NCBI GenBank assembly: GCA_947463445.1
Contig: CANHRS010000007.1
Location: 1-63,734, forward strand
Length of the DNA: 63,734 nucleotides
Direction of reading: 5' to 3'
Source: Flavobacteriia bacterium
GTDB lineage: Bacteria; Bacteroidota; Bacteroidia; Flavobacteriales_D; Crocinitomicaceae
Position 1 is the stretch's first letter. Each line of letters begins with the position of its first letter. Below the pieces are notes generated by a model that made no database searches, was not told the DNA's origin, and worked only from the letters and a program-made list of their open reading frames with translations. Positions 8,126 to 17,469 of this stretch are shown here, piece by piece. Both the position numbers and the translations under genes were made by a program.

Positions 8126-9795
8126 TTATCTGTAATACATCCTTCAGAAGCAGTTGCAACGCATTTTGCATATTTATACAAAATACCTTGAGATACTTTT
8201 AAAGCTGGTTGTTTCCAATTTTTTCTTCGTTCTGCTAATTCTTCGTCGCTTACTTTTAAGTTTAGCGTGTTGTTGACAGCATCAATCGCGATAATATCTC
8301 CATCTTGCACTAACGCAATATTTCCACCATCAATAGCTTCCGGAGTGATGTGACCTACTACAAATCCGTGTGTTCCTCCTGAAAAACGTCCGTCTGTAAT
8401 CAATGCTACACTATTTCCTAAACCAGCACCCATAATTGCCGATGTTGGTTTCAACATTTCTGGCATTCCTGGTCCACCTTTTGGTCCACACATACGAATC
8501 ACTACTACCGAACCAGCTTTGATACGACCATCGTTTAATCCATCGATTACCGTGAATTCATCTTCAAATACAACTGCTGGTCCTTCAAAAAATTCACCTT
8601 CGTGTCCACTAATCTTTGCAACAGAACCTTGAGGAGCTAAGTTACCATACAATACTTGTAAGTGACCTGTAGTTTTTATTGCTTTATCAATTGGCAAGAA
8701 AATTTCTTGCCCTGCTTGGAAACCTGGTAATTCAGCCAAATTTTCAGCAATTGTTTTTCCTGTTACTGTCAAACAATCGCCATGTAACATACCATTTTCC
8801 AACATGTATTTCATTACCGCTGGAGTTCCTCCTACATTATGTAAGTCTTCCATCAATGATTTTCCAGAAGGTTTTAAATCTGCCAACAAAGGAGTTTTAT
8901 CACTCAATTTTTGAATATCATCAATCGTTAATGTGATACCAACAGAATGAGCCATTGCAATCAAGTGAAGTACCGCATTCGTTGATCCACCTAAAACTAT
9001 CACGATGCGAATCGCATTTTCAAATGCTTTCACGGTCATAATATCACGTGGCTTAATGTCTTTTTCTAACAATACGCGAATAGCTCTACCAGCTGCATCA
9101 CATTCGTGCTTTTTATTTGCACTCAAAGCTGGGTTGGAAGAACTATATGGTAAACTCATACCTAATGCTTCAATTGCAGATGCCATGGTATTTGCAGTAT
9201 ACATACCTCCACAAGCACCAGCACCTGGGCATGCATGTTTAATGATTCCTTTAAAATCCTCCGGGGTAATGGTATTGTTCATTTTTTTACCCAAAGCCTC
9301 AAACGCAGAAACGATGTTTAACTTTTCCCCTTTCCATTCACCAGGAGCAATCGTACCACCATACACCATGATTGCAGGACGATTTAGACGACCCATCGCA
9401 ATTAACGATCCAGGCATGTTTTTATCACAGCCCATCACTGCTATTAACCCATCGTAATATTGAGCACCACAAACCGTTTCTATAGAATCAGCAATAATAT
9501 CTCTAGAAATTAAAGAATAACGCATACCATCTGTACCGTTAGACATACCGTCACTGACACCGATTGTATTAAAAATCAATCCTACTAAATCTGCTTCTTG
9601 CACCGACTTTTTAATGTCTTTTGATAAATCATTTAAATGCATGTTACACGTGTTACCTTCATAACCAGCACTTGCGATTCCTACTTGTGCTTTACGCATA
9701 TCCTCATCTGTCAATCCAATACCATATAACATTGCTTGTCCAGCAGGCTGCGTTTCATCTTGCGTGATCGTTTTACTATATTTATTAATTTCCAT
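8122..9795 (-). CDS. ilvD: Dihydroxy-acid dehydratase (IlvD)
   Basis: An Fe-S dehydratase that forms the branched-chain 2-oxo acids. 557 residues, normal for the family. Cluster-ligand cysteines are seen in [10 protein letters not shown] and [16 protein letters not shown], and the C-terminal signature [11 protein letters not shown] is present. It lies 39 bp downstream of ilvE, in the same operon and under the same leader. Confidence 0.96.
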   Translation of the reverse strand: MEINKYSKTITQDETQPAGQAMLYGIGLTDEDMRKAQVGIASAGYEGNTCNMHLNDLSKDIKKSVQEADLVGLIFNTIGVSDGMSNGTDGMRYSLISRDIIADSIETVCGAQYYDGLIAVMGCDKNMPGSLIAMGRLNRPAIMVYGGTIAPGEWKGEKLNIVSAFEALGKKMNNTITPEDFKGIIKHACPGAGACGGMYTANTMASAIEALGMSLPYSSSNPALSANKKHECDAAGRAIRVLLEKDIKPRDIMTVKAFENAIRIVIVLGGSTNAVLHLIAMAHSVGITLTIDDIQKLSDKTPLLADLKPSGKSLMEDLHNVGGTPAVMKYMLENGMLHGDCLTVTGKTIAENLAELPGFQAGQEIFLPIDKAIKTTGHLQVLYGNLAPQGSVAKISGHEGEFFEGPAVVFEDEFTVIDGLNDGRIKAGSVVVIRMCGPKGGPGMPEMLKPTSAIMGAGLGNSVALITDGRFSGGTHGFVVGHITPEAIDGGNIALVQDGDIIAIDAVNNTLNLKVSDEELAERRKNWKQPALKVSQGILYKYAKCVATASEGCITDK

Positions 9796-9834
9796 AGAAT
9801 ATATTATTTAGTTGGCCTATATACATTAAACCAT

Positions 9835-10716
9835 TTATGCTAGCTCTAATTCTTTATTTAATACAAGATTCATATAATTACGCTGAATAATAGCTCCTTT
9901 TGTATCTTTCCATGCTTTAGGGAAAACATACGTATCTACCGATTCAATTCCTGCAACTTCCGCTGCTGTTCCACAATAGAATGCTGCATCTGCTGTTTTA
10001 ATTTCTTCTGGTGTGAAGAATTTTTCTTCCACTTCAATTCCTAATTTTTTAGCTAAATCAATCACTGTAGCTCGTGTAATTCCTGCTAGAATATTTCCAA
10101 GAGGTGCTGTAAATAACTTTCCATCTTTTTCTAAGAAGAAATTAGCTCCAGGACCTTCGGCAACATTTCCATGCATATCTGTCAATAAAGCTTCGTCGTA
10201 GCCATTTTGTTTTGCTTCCGTAGATGCTAAAATAGAATTGATATAATGACCTACTACTTTTGCTTCTACGTGACACGATTTAGGGTTTGGACGTTGGTAA
10301 GAAGAAATACCTAAACGCAATAATTTATCTCCTAATAATTTACCCCAATCCCAAGCCATGATAACCACATGTACTTCATCGGTTGGTAATAAAGACATAT
10401 TTGCACCTAAATATACCAATGGACGAATATATGCATCTTTCAAATTATTACGTTTCAATACTTCATAGGTAATTTCTTCCAATTCTTGCCACGTATAATT
10501 TAATTTGATGTGCATTTTCTCTGCAGAATAATGCAAGCGATCGTAATGTTCTTTTGCTTTAAAAATTTTAGTTCCTTCCGCTGTGTCATATGAACGAATA
10601 CCTTCAAACACACCATTTCCATAATGCATAGTTTGGTTGTACAAGTTGACCCCAGAATCCGAAGCTTTTACATATTTTCCATCTAAAAAGATAATTGTTT
10701 CGTCGTTAAAATACAT
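9835..10716 (-). CDS. ilvE: Branched-chain amino acid aminotransferase (IlvE)
   Basis: A fold-type IV PLP transaminase for the final step to isoleucine, valine and leucine. 293 residues. The PLP lysine is expected in CHVEAKVVGHYINSI and the substrate region EALLTDMHGNVAEGPGANFF is intact. It is the first structural gene of the operon. About 20 bp upstream of its ATG lies a strong terminator preceded by a Thr/Ile/Val-rich leader peptide, so expression should respond to charging of those tRNAs. Confidence 0.94.
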   Translation of the reverse strand: MYFNDETIIFLDGKYVKASDSGVNLYNQTMHYGNGVFEGIRSYDTAEGTKIFKAKEHYDRLHYSAEKMHIKLNYTWQELEEITYEVLKRNNLKDAYIRPLVYLGANMSLLPTDEVHVVIMAWDWGKLLGDKLLRLGISSYQRPNPKSCHVEAKVVGHYINSILASTEAKQNGYDEALLTDMHGNVAEGPGANFFLEKDGKLFTAPLGNILAGITRATVIDLAKKLGIEVEEKFFTPEEIKTADAAFYCGTAAEVAGIESVDTYVFPKAWKDTKGAIIQRNYMNLVLNKELELA

Positions 10717-10739
10717 AGTTTAAATTTTAATTTTCTGTC

Positions 10740-10777
10740 AAAAAAAAAGCCTTTCTGTGGTTAGACGAGAAAGGCTT
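10740..10777 (-). terminator. Attenuator terminator upstream of ilvE
   Basis: On the minus strand a perfect 10-bp stem (AAGCCTTTCT / AGAAAGGCTT, 10747-10777) is followed directly by a run of nine U, between the leader peptide and ilvE. It sits upstream of the whole operon, where a plain gene-end terminator would make no sense. Confidence 0.9.
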
Positions 10778-10804
10778 AGTATATCAATAATACCCTATCT
10801 CGTC
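10764..10804 (-). promoter_or_regulatory. Antiterminator of the ilv attenuator
   Basis: In RNA sense GACGAGAUAGG (10804-10794) pairs with CCUUUCUCGUC (10774-10764) at 10 of 11 positions, with one U-U mismatch. The second segment contains most of the 5' arm of the terminator, so the two structures exclude each other. The first segment starts within the leader stop codon. A ribosome finishing the leader would cover it, whereas one stalled on Ile or Val codons would leave it free. Confidence 0.82.
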
Positions 10805-10856
10805 AGGTTGTCCAGACAATAATAGTGTTGTTAATAATGACAGTGTTGTTATACAT
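10803..10856 (-). CDS. ilv operon leader peptide (attenuation)
   Basis: A 17-codon ORF reads MYNNTVIINNTIIVWTT. It holds four Ile, two Val and four Thr codons, six of the 17 being end products of the operon and Thr the substrate of IlvA. It has no Leu, matching the absence of leu genes. It ends at the first base pairs of the antiterminator. In a longer reading frame this segment is only the tail, but the preceding part is upstream of the likely promoter. A cis-acting sensor is expected rather than a functional peptide. Confidence 0.85.
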   Translation of the reverse strand: MYNNTVIINNTIIVWTT

Positions 10857-10882
10857 ACTAATTCTACTTTTTACAAGCGTAG

Positions 10883-10890
10883 CAAATATA
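10883..10890 (-). promoter_or_regulatory. Predicted -7 element of the ilv operon promoter
   Basis: TATATTTG on the minus strand fits the Bacteroidota -7 consensus TAnnTTTG and lies 26 bp before the leader ATG. A clear TTG at -33 is not visible. Confidence 0.6.
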
Positions 10891-10987
10891 TAAAATTTGA
10901 TGGAAATACGAAGAAATTGAGAAAATTTATTTTGATAGTGTTTTGACGAACTCAACTTTTTTACTAACTTAAATAAGAAAAGTGAAC

Positions 10988-11494
10988 ATGGAACTATCAA
11001 TTATTCATGAACGAATCCACAAAATTCGTGGTAAAAAAGTAATTCTAGACAAAGATTTAGCGGAATTGTATGGGGTGGAAACGAAATATTTAAATTTAGC
11101 AGTAAAAAGAAACTTAGAAAGATTTCCAAATGATTTTATGTTTCAATTAACAAATGAAGAATGGGTCTCTTTGAGGTTGCAAATTGCAACCTCAAAGAAA
11201 AAAGGTGGTTTACGTTATCTACCTTATTCCTTCACAGAACAAGGTATCGCTATGCTCTCAAGTGTGCTAAATTCTGAAAAAGCAATCCAAGTAAATATTG
11301 CAATTATGCGTGCTTTTGTGCTAATGAGACAATATGCATTAAATTTCCAAGAACTTGCTCTAAAAATTCAGGAACTTGAAAAAACGTATGACAAAACATT
11401 TGACGATGTATTTGATGTGTTAAATCATTTACTCAAAAAAGACAAGCAACTAGAGCAACAAACGAAAAGGGAAAAGATTGGGTTTAAAAAATAG
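10988..11494 (+). CDS. ORF6N-domain DNA-binding protein
   Basis: 168 residues from ATG (a GTG two codons upstream is an alternative). The N-terminal ORF6N domain (about residues 5-95) has typical wording: IRGKKVILDKDLAELYGVET, LKRNLERFPxDFMFQL-like, and LRYLPYSFTEQGIAMLSSVL. A charged helical tail follows. The domain is phage-derived and common in Bacteroidota accessory genes. Its function outside phages is unclear. It is transcribed away from the ilv leader with the start about 100 bp from that promoter, so the two upstream regions overlap. Confidence 0.85.
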   Translation: MELSIIHERIHKIRGKKVILDKDLAELYGVETKYLNLAVKRNLERFPNDFMFQLTNEEWVSLRLQIATSKKKGGLRYLPYSFTEQGIAMLSSVLNSEKAIQVNIAIMRAFVLMRQYALNFQELALKIQELEKTYDKTFDDVFDVLNHLLKKDKQLEQQTKREKIGFKK

Positions 11495-11510
11495 TTTCTA
11501 CCTTTAACCT

Positions 11511-12629
11511 ATGCAATTCAAAGATATCATTGGTCAAGATGAACTAAAGCAGCACTTCCTACAAGAGGTGAATGAAGATCGTATTAGTCATGCGCAATTA
11601 TTTTTAGGCAACCCAGGTTTTGGTGGTTTACCATTAGCATTAAGCTTTATTCAATATTTATTTTGTCAAAATAAAACACCACAGGATAGTTGTGGGACTT
11701 GCCATTCTTGTCGTAAAATCCAAGAATTACAACATCCTGATGTTCACTTTTCGTTTCCTGTAGTACAAGCGATGGATAAACGAAGTGATGCTTTTTTACC
11801 AGAATGGCGTAAAATGATCAAAGAAAATGCATACTTTAATTTAAATCAATGGTCGAGCTTTATCGATGAAAAAGGTAGAAAACCAATAATAGGTACTGAA
11901 GAGAGCGGAGAAATTATCAAAAAATTGAGTTTAAAATCTTATGAAGGAGGTTATAAAGTCATGGTAATCTGGATGGCGGAAGAAATGAATACAACTTGTT
12001 CCAATAAATTATTAAAGATTTTAGAAGAACCACCAAAAAATACCCTGTTCATTTTACTAGCAGAATCGCAAGATGCGATGCTTCAAACCATTTTATCACG
12101 AACCCAAATTGTAAAAATTCCGCGATTATCCATTGATGAACTAAGTAAACATTTAGCTGCAAATAATCCAGTAACAAGTTCGGATGCTATATCCATCGCA
12201 GCACAAGCAGAAGGAAATTTCATTGAAGCTTTAGACCTAATTGGTACGCACGAAGAAAAAGACCAAAACAGAGAATTGTTTATTAAAATGATGCGTGTAA
12301 GTTATAAAAAGTCAGTGATTGATATGTTGGACTGGGCCAATGAAGTTGCTACATTAGGAAAAGAAAAACAAAAAACCTATTTGAAATATGCCTTACACAT
12401 GTTTCGTCAAAGCTTATTAAAAAACTATACGCAAAACCAATTAACCAGAACTTCTAAAGAAGAAGACGAATTCCTTTCTAAATTTTCAAAATTCATTACT
12501 GGAAATAATATACAAGATTTTATGACACATTTCAACGATGCACATTATCACATTGATCGAAATGCAAATCCTAAAATCTTATTTACAGAATTATGTTTTA
12601 AAACGATGCGCTATATTCACTATGCATAA
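11511..12629 (+). CDS. holB: DNA polymerase III delta prime subunit (HolB-like)
   Basis: 372 residues. A clamp-loader AAA+ protein that helps load the beta clamp. The zinc module Cys52, Cys61, Cys64, Cys67 (CGTCHSC) and the sensor region CSNKLLKILEEPP are present. The P-loop position (GNPGFGG, 33-39) lacks the GKT motif, so it should not bind ATP productively. This fits delta prime and argues against DnaX. It starts 16 bp after the ORF6N gene. Confidence 0.85.
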   Translation: MQFKDIIGQDELKQHFLQEVNEDRISHAQLFLGNPGFGGLPLALSFIQYLFCQNKTPQDSCGTCHSCRKIQELQHPDVHFSFPVVQAMDKRSDAFLPEWRKMIKENAYFNLNQWSSFIDEKGRKPIIGTEESGEIIKKLSLKSYEGGYKVMVIWMAEEMNTTCSNKLLKILEEPPKNTLFILLAESQDAMLQTILSRTQIVKIPRLSIDELSKHLAANNPVTSSDAISIAAQAEGNFIEALDLIGTHEEKDQNRELFIKMMRVSYKKSVIDMLDWANEVATLGKEKQKTYLKYALHMFRQSLLKNYTQNQLTRTSKEEDEFLSKFSKFITGNNIQDFMTHFNDAHYHIDRNANPKILFTELCFKTMRYIHYA

Positions 12630-12631
12630 TT

Positions 12632-12688
12632 ATGAATTATGAATTATGAATTAATCATATTATAATTCATAACCTATAATTTATAATC
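12632..12688. repeat. AT-rich inverted repeat between convergent genes
   Basis: Three tandem ATTATGA units (about 12635-12655) are followed by the inverted form TAATTCATAA. Lying between convergent holB and the LytTR gene, it could fold in transcripts from both sides, but there is no T-run, so terminator function is uncertain. The same wording appears at about 13632-13657. Confidence 0.45.
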
Positions 12689-12689
12689 C

Positions 12690-13445
12690 TTAAATAGTAT
12701 TTATTCTTCCAAATAATTCATCTTTATATGAACCTCCAATTGGTAGAATGTGATTATCATTTTCTAAACGTAAATTTGGTAACTCAATACTTTCAATTTT
12801 ATCTAGACGAACAATAAATGAACGATGGATACGTACAAATTCTTTTGTACCTAATTTACTTTCGATATCTTTCATCGTTGTATGAATCGTAAACTTTTTT
12901 TCATCCGAATGCAAAATCACATAATCTTTTAATGCTTCAACAAATAAGATTTTCTCTTTTTTTATTTTCACTAATTTACTCGAAGCTCGTACATAAATTT
13001 CATTGGAAGAAACATCTCCATTTTCAACAATGGTAGATAATAAATCACGTTCACGTTCTACTTCCATTTCTTTCGTATGTTTATATACCGCTAATTCAAT
13101 AGAAGTTTGTAAATCCACCATTTTAAATGGTTTAATGATATAACCATACGATTCGGCGCGTTTGGCACGTTCTAATGTCGCTGAATCTGCATATGCAGTC
13201 AAGAAAATAACAGGTATCTTAAAATCCTTACGAATAATTTCTGCTGCTTCTATTCCACTTCCCCCTCCACGTAACATGATATCCATCAATACTATGTCTG
13301 GTTGATTTTGTTCTACTAATTCAATTGCTTCAGATACATCACTCGCTAAACCTACAACCTCAAAATTGATGCGCTCCAAACTATGCTTTATATCTTTTGC
13401 AACAATTAATTCATCTTCCACTATTAGTACTTTGTAATTTCCCAT
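12690..13445 (-). CDS. LytTR-family response regulator
   Basis: 251 residues. The N-terminal receiver domain has acidic residues Glu10-Asp11, phospho-acceptor Asp55 (VLMDI), the conserved Thr in IFLTAYAD and Lys in IIKPFKM. The C-terminal LytTR DNA-binding domain (about 150-245) contains EALKDYVILH and VRIHRSFIVRLDKI. No partner LytS-type kinase is adjacent, so it is an orphan here; the kinase at 32.7-36.3 kb is of another type. A 634-bp gap lies upstream of its start. Confidence 0.92.
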   Translation of the reverse strand: MGNYKVLIVEDELIVAKDIKHSLERINFEVVGLASDVSEAIELVEQNQPDIVLMDIMLRGGGSGIEAAEIIRKDFKIPVIFLTAYADSATLERAKRAESYGYIIKPFKMVDLQTSIELAVYKHTKEMEVERERDLLSTIVENGDVSSNEIYVRASSKLVKIKKEKILFVEALKDYVILHSDEKKFTIHTTMKDIESKLGTKEFVRIHRSFIVRLDKIESIELPNLRLENDNHILPIGGSYKDELFGRINTI

Positions 13446-14079
13446 TTTTTAAGTATTTAACTATCTAATAAATAACATATTAAATAAAATTTATATCTAA
13501 GATACACCAAAATTTCAAAAAACAAAACTTTCTGTAAATTTCCTTTTTTAATATAAAAAGAAAAGAAAAAATTTATAAAGATTTACTTCTTCTTTTTATT
13601 AAGCATGTTAATATGTGTATAACAAATCGATTATGAATAATGAATTATGAGTTATGAAGAAAAAATACTGCTTTATACACAATTCAAATTATTTTAATCT
13701 ATTATTAATTAATTAATTATACTGCTATTAACAAATTTATGCATTTCCAACTATTGGATAACTTTTAATGTATATTTTAGTTGTTTCTGTTATTATCTCT
13801 GTGTGCATTTTACCTAAAACTTACCAAAACTTTACTTGTATATGAATAAACTTATGTGGTTTGTAAATATTAATGTAATATGCAAGCTTTATTTTTTAGA
13901 TTCTTTCAACAGCTATTAACATTCTATACATGTTTACTACCCATATCTTTTTTCTATAACCCCTTATATTAGGTTAATTTTTAATAGGATATTTAATAGT
14001 ATGTGAATAACTACCCTTATTTGTTAATTCCATATTTATCATTTCGAAGTTTATCTTGAGCCTCTCGAAGAACTCATTC
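13446..14079. other. AT-rich 634-bp gap with three DnaA-box-like sites (candidate origin region)
   Basis: No coding sequence is seen. Perfect matches to TTATNCACA occur at 13614-13622 (minus, TTATACACA), 13673-13681 (plus, TTATACACA) and 14002-14010 (minus, TTATTCACA). The remainder is very AT-rich, with TTAATTAATTAATTAT near 13705. A short dispersed hairpin (CTTGAGCCTCTCGAAG) lies at about 14056-14071. Origin function is a hypothesis. The region could equally hold the promoter of the LytTR gene. Confidence 0.4.
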
Positions 14080-14862
14080 CTAAAATCTTACTCCAAAAAC
14101 TACATTCCCTTGTAACCATCCAAATTGTTGGGATGCTTTATCTTCTTCGTGCATGGTAGTCCGTATATCTGGCATATTTATATATCCTGTTTTTCCCTCA
14201 GCTTGTATAAAAAAACGATTCCAAAATTCTACATTTAATCCTACCATTATTCCTAATGCAAATCCTGATAAGTGAAATTGATCATAACGTGGATTATTAA
14301 GTAACATAGTGTTTGTTCGTGGTAGTAGTATTCCAGCACCAACACCTTCTATAAAATTGATGCTTATTTTTTTATATTGGTAAAATTTATGTTGTCTACG
14401 TACTTCTAAGTTTAAATAATTTAATCCATCCGTATGTTCGAATCTTAAAAAATTTGTATCAATTAAAAATGGTGATTTTGAATATTTAGTTTCATAAATA
14501 TTTCCATCTATCGTTGTATTTTGAGTTGATACCATCACATATTTCATATGATCAACACCAAATGAAATTGAATATTTTTCTGTTAAAAAATATCCAATAC
14601 GTAAATTATATTGTGGAATAGTGATGTTTTTAAAATAGGTATCAAATGCGAAAGGACTTTGTCTGTCTTTTGCTTGTACATCTTGTAAAGTAAAATCGTA
14701 ATTTGTTCCTTGAAAATGAATGTCTGAATTGGTATACGCTTCGCGATTCCAACCCCAATATACAAAGAAGGTTCCTTTATTTTTGGAGGTACGTTTCACT
14801 AATGTGTCTTGACTAAAAGAAAAGGTACTTACTAATAAGCATAAGAATAGTAGTTTTTTCAT
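14080..14862 (-). CDS. Secreted protein, probable outer-membrane beta-barrel
   Basis: 260 residues. The first 18 residues, MKKLLFLCLLVSTFSFSQ, are a clear signal peptide. The rest shows alternating aromatic/polar strands such as YNLRIGYFLTEKYSISFGVD and FWNRFFIQAEGKTGYIN, and ends with GNVVFGVRF, the terminal-aromatic pattern of outer-membrane barrels. The exact family is not recognised. It follows the ABC transporter permease gene by 8 bp and may be co-transcribed. Confidence 0.65.
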   Translation of the reverse strand: MKKLLFLCLLVSTFSFSQDTLVKRTSKNKGTFFVYWGWNREAYTNSDIHFQGTNYDFTLQDVQAKDRQSPFAFDTYFKNITIPQYNLRIGYFLTEKYSISFGVDHMKYVMVSTQNTTIDGNIYETKYSKSPFLIDTNFLRFEHTDGLNYLNLEVRRQHKFYQYKKISINFIEGVGAGILLPRTNTMLLNNPRYDQFHLSGFALGIMVGLNVEFWNRFFIQAEGKTGYINMPDIRTTMHEEDKASQQFGWLQGNVVFGVRF

Positions 14863-14870
14863 GATGAATG

Positions 14871-16238
14871 TTATTTAAATTTTGAACGAATTATGTAAAA
14901 GATTAGTGCACATTCTACCAAAGGAAAAAGAAAACTTCCGGCAATTGGTAGTGGTATAAAAATTTGAAGTATTGTATGATTACCTAATGTAGATGTCAAT
15001 CCTGGAAAAACTACATAAAGTAAAAATAAGTATAAAATAAATGCTGCTCCAATTCTTTTTTTCTTAGATGAAATTTGTAGAAATAACATGATTAAAAAAT
15101 CACGTACAATAAAAAATATTAAACTTAATAGTATACTTAACGTTTGTAAAGAATTTATTCCTACTTCAATTGAAATGCTATCAATTATTTTTTGAGCAAA
15201 TGAATTATTAGATTTTATTATATTTTCATCAAATAAGCACCATGAGGTTATTAGTCCAACAACTATAAACGGAAAAGTTATTGACCATAATGGTGCATTA
15301 AAATTTAGATAGGTATAATTTTTTTCTTTGATTTTTCGAACTAAAATTTTTAAAGACGATAGTTCATTTTGTTCTATTAATAACAATAAATAGAATAAAC
15401 CGATTGACTGTACACTTAGAATGGCAAAATACACAAATAGATAGTTATCGAAAAATTTATTCATTCCGTCCATCATAACCATAGTTTTAACCAAGGAAGA
15501 TGTTAGTAAAAACAAGATCCATAAATACGATTTATTCTTGTAATTTAATTCTCTTCTTATAACTTGATGTAATCCTATAATTGCCCAAATAGCATAAAAC
15601 AAATTTTCTCCAAAGATTTTCCAAGTGTCAAAATTTTCAACATTAAATGAAAGTCTATTGTACATAAAACTAAATGCACTACTATTGAAAAACATACAAA
15701 AAAGTATCAATAGTATAAATATTTGACCTGTTTTTAATTTATCTCTCCCATTTCCTTCGCTTATCTTTAGTAATGCAAAAAGAATACTTACACTTAATAA
15801 ACTTATTCCAAGTAATAATGTGGAAACACTGTTTACAATAATATCTGCTAGGGAAGAATTATCTCCCATTACACCAAAAACAAAAACGAGAAATAAACAA
15901 ATAAATGCCCCGTACCAATTATAAATGGGTGCTCCTAATAATTTTCCTACCATTAATTGTTTTGGAGTTAAAATACTCATTCGTTGCCAATCCCATGTTC
16001 GATCATTGTATTCATGGATGATGTTTGAATATGCAACTTTACTTCCCCAAAACAATAAGATGACTACCATTCCAAAATAACTAATGTTTGTTAGTTTGTC
16101 GTAGGTATTTCCAATCGGACTCATACTCGCTAATAGTATCACCATTAAAATAATTAGTGGCATCATGATGAGTCGTTGCGTACTTATTTCTAGCCAAATA
16201 TTTTTTTTGAATTCTGGATTTTTTTCAAGTAAACTCAT
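14871..16238 (-). CDS. ABC-2 type transporter permease
   Basis: 455 residues with about ten to twelve predicted membrane segments and few charged stretches, typical of ABC-2 export permeases. The N-terminal cytoplasmic part contains YNDRTWDWQRMSILTPKQLM, as in permeases of the gliding/Gld-type and CcmA-partner families. The ATP-binding subunit is encoded one base upstream. Substrate unknown. Confidence 0.8.
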   Translation of the reverse strand: MSLLEKNPEFKKNIWLEISTQRLIMMPLIILMVILLASMSPIGNTYDKLTNISYFGMVVILLFWGSKVAYSNIIHEYNDRTWDWQRMSILTPKQLMVGKLLGAPIYNWYGAFICLFLVFVFGVMGDNSSLADIIVNSVSTLLLGISLLSVSILFALLKISEGNGRDKLKTGQIFILLILFCMFFNSSAFSFMYNRLSFNVENFDTWKIFGENLFYAIWAIIGLHQVIRRELNYKNKSYLWILFLLTSSLVKTMVMMDGMNKFFDNYLFVYFAILSVQSIGLFYLLLLIEQNELSSLKILVRKIKEKNYTYLNFNAPLWSITFPFIVVGLITSWCLFDENIIKSNNSFAQKIIDSISIEVGINSLQTLSILLSLIFFIVRDFLIMLFLQISSKKKRIGAAFILYLFLLYVVFPGLTSTLGNHTILQIFIPLPIAGSFLFPLVECALIFYIIRSKFK

Positions 16239-16239
16239 A

Positions 16240-17166
16240 TTATTTTTCTTGCATTGTTTTTAAATATTCATCTTGTAAGTTGCGTTTTACCGCTGCGATT
16301 TCTTTTACAGCTACTCCTTGTTGTATTAAAAAAGAAAGTAGTACATGTTGTTTTGTTACTTCTTCATTTAGTTCAAATAGGATTTCGGTAGTTGTTTTTT
16401 CAAGGATTTTTATACTATTATCAAATGTGCTTATGAATGAATTTACTACCTCTTCGCTTAAATATTCGGCTACTAATTTGATGATGTTTTTTGTCGAACC
16501 ACCTGTTTTATGATTGATTAATTGTGTATGTTCAATTAAATTTCCTTCTTTTAGAATGATCATTTCGGTACAGTAATCTTCTAATTCAGCCAATATATGA
16601 GAAGAAACAATCAAGGTCATTCCCTTATTTTTTAATTGAATTATCAATTGTGAAAGTGCGATACGTGCTTCAGGATCTAAACCGGATGCAGGTTCATCCA
16701 ATAATACAATTTTAGGATTATGAATGATTGCTTGTGCGATACCTACACGTTGACGCATACCTCTTGATAAGGTATTAACTGTTTTATCAATAAACTCAAA
16801 AACCCCTGCATCGATCGCTGTTTGTTTGACTATCTCCTCCAAATTTTGCACGTTTTCGATATGACTCATTGCGGTATACTCCAAACATTTACGTACAGTA
16901 AGATCATCATACAAACCAAAATTATCGGACAAGTATCCAATGATTTTATGTACTTCTCTAGGCGACTCTTGGATATCAGTACCATTAATTAGTATCTGTC
17001 CTGTTTGTATGGATTGTAAAGTACTAATACAACGAAGTAAGGTCGTTTTACCAGAGCCATTTGGTCCTATTAACCCTACAATTGCCCCATCTTTTATTTC
17101 AAAAGAGACATTATTTAATGCCAAGGTATTTTGAAATTCATGGGATAAATTAGATACTGAAATCAT
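16240..17166 (-). CDS. ABC transporter ATP-binding protein
   Basis: 308 residues. Walker A GPNGSGKTT is at 34-42, the signature LSRGMRQRVGIAQA and Walker B IVLLDEPASGLD follow, and the H-loop is in VSSHILAELE. A C-terminal extension of about 90 residues is typical for ATPases paired with ABC-2 permeases. Forms an exporter with the permease immediately downstream. Substrate unknown. Confidence 0.9.
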   Translation of the reverse strand: MISVSNLSHEFQNTLALNNVSFEIKDGAIVGLIGPNGSGKTTLLRCISTLQSIQTGQILINGTDIQESPREVHKIIGYLSDNFGLYDDLTVRKCLEYTAMSHIENVQNLEEIVKQTAIDAGVFEFIDKTVNTLSRGMRQRVGIAQAIIHNPKIVLLDEPASGLDPEARIALSQLIIQLKNKGMTLIVSSHILAELEDYCTEMIILKEGNLIEHTQLINHKTGGSTKNIIKLVAEYLSEEVVNSFISTFDNSIKILEKTTTEILFELNEEVTKQHVLLSFLIQQGVAVKEIAAVKRNLQDEYLKTMQEK

Positions 17167-17261
17167 AGTTTATGTGATTGGTTTTTTTGTAAACCAAATG
17201 TAGCTATTTACTCTAGTTTCAATAAAATAGGCTTTAGATAGTTATTAAGGGTAATCTTTGT

Positions 17262-17314
17262 ATAACTTATGTTGTTGACAATTTTAACGGAAAAGGCTTA
17301 TTGGTTAAATTTTT
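17262..17314 (+). repeat. 53-bp direct repeat, copy 1
   Basis: Starts ATAACTTATGTTGTTGACAA. It matches 17417-17469 at 47 of 53 positions by hand alignment. The plus-strand frame reads ITYVVDNFNGKGLLVKFL before a stop. Other bases of the 17167-17467 gap show nothing recognisable. Confidence 0.7.
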
Positions 17315-17416
17315 GGCGTTTTTTTAACGGATGGGGTTACGAAAAGAAACGGTATATATTAATAATCAGTTGATAGGGGTGATTGCGGATAGGTAGGTGT
17401 TTATTTTAAAAGTGGA

Positions 17417-17469
17417 ATAACTTATGTTATTGACAATTTGAAGGGAAAAACCCTATTGGTTAAATTTTT
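17417..17469 (+). repeat. 53-bp direct repeat, copy 2
   Basis: Starts ATAACTTATGTTATTGACAA, exactly 155 bp after copy 1. The plus-strand frame reads ITYVIDNLKGKTLLVKFLKI before a stop, so changes between the copies are conservative or synonymous. It overlaps the last bases of the minus-strand gene that follows. Confidence 0.7.

Noticed and set aside
9045-9050. CACGTG core as a further parS site (also at 32721, 36755 and 48707)
   Set aside because: The flanking bases do not match TGTTnCACGTGAAACA.
9005-9457. 150-codon plus-strand ORF opposite ilvD
   Set aside because: Antisense shadow of a conserved enzyme gene.
10740-10856. Riboswitch or T-box upstream of ilvE
   Set aside because: No aptamer or T-box pattern is visible; a leader ORF with competing stems explains the region fully.
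10857-11000. Upstream extension of the ilv leader ORF to 65 codons
   Set aside because: It runs through the predicted promoter; only the last 17 codons are downstream of it and carry the regulatory codons.
11511-12629. Calling this gene dnaX (tau/gamma)
   Set aside because: The P-loop lacks the GKT motif, and the length and zinc module fit delta prime.
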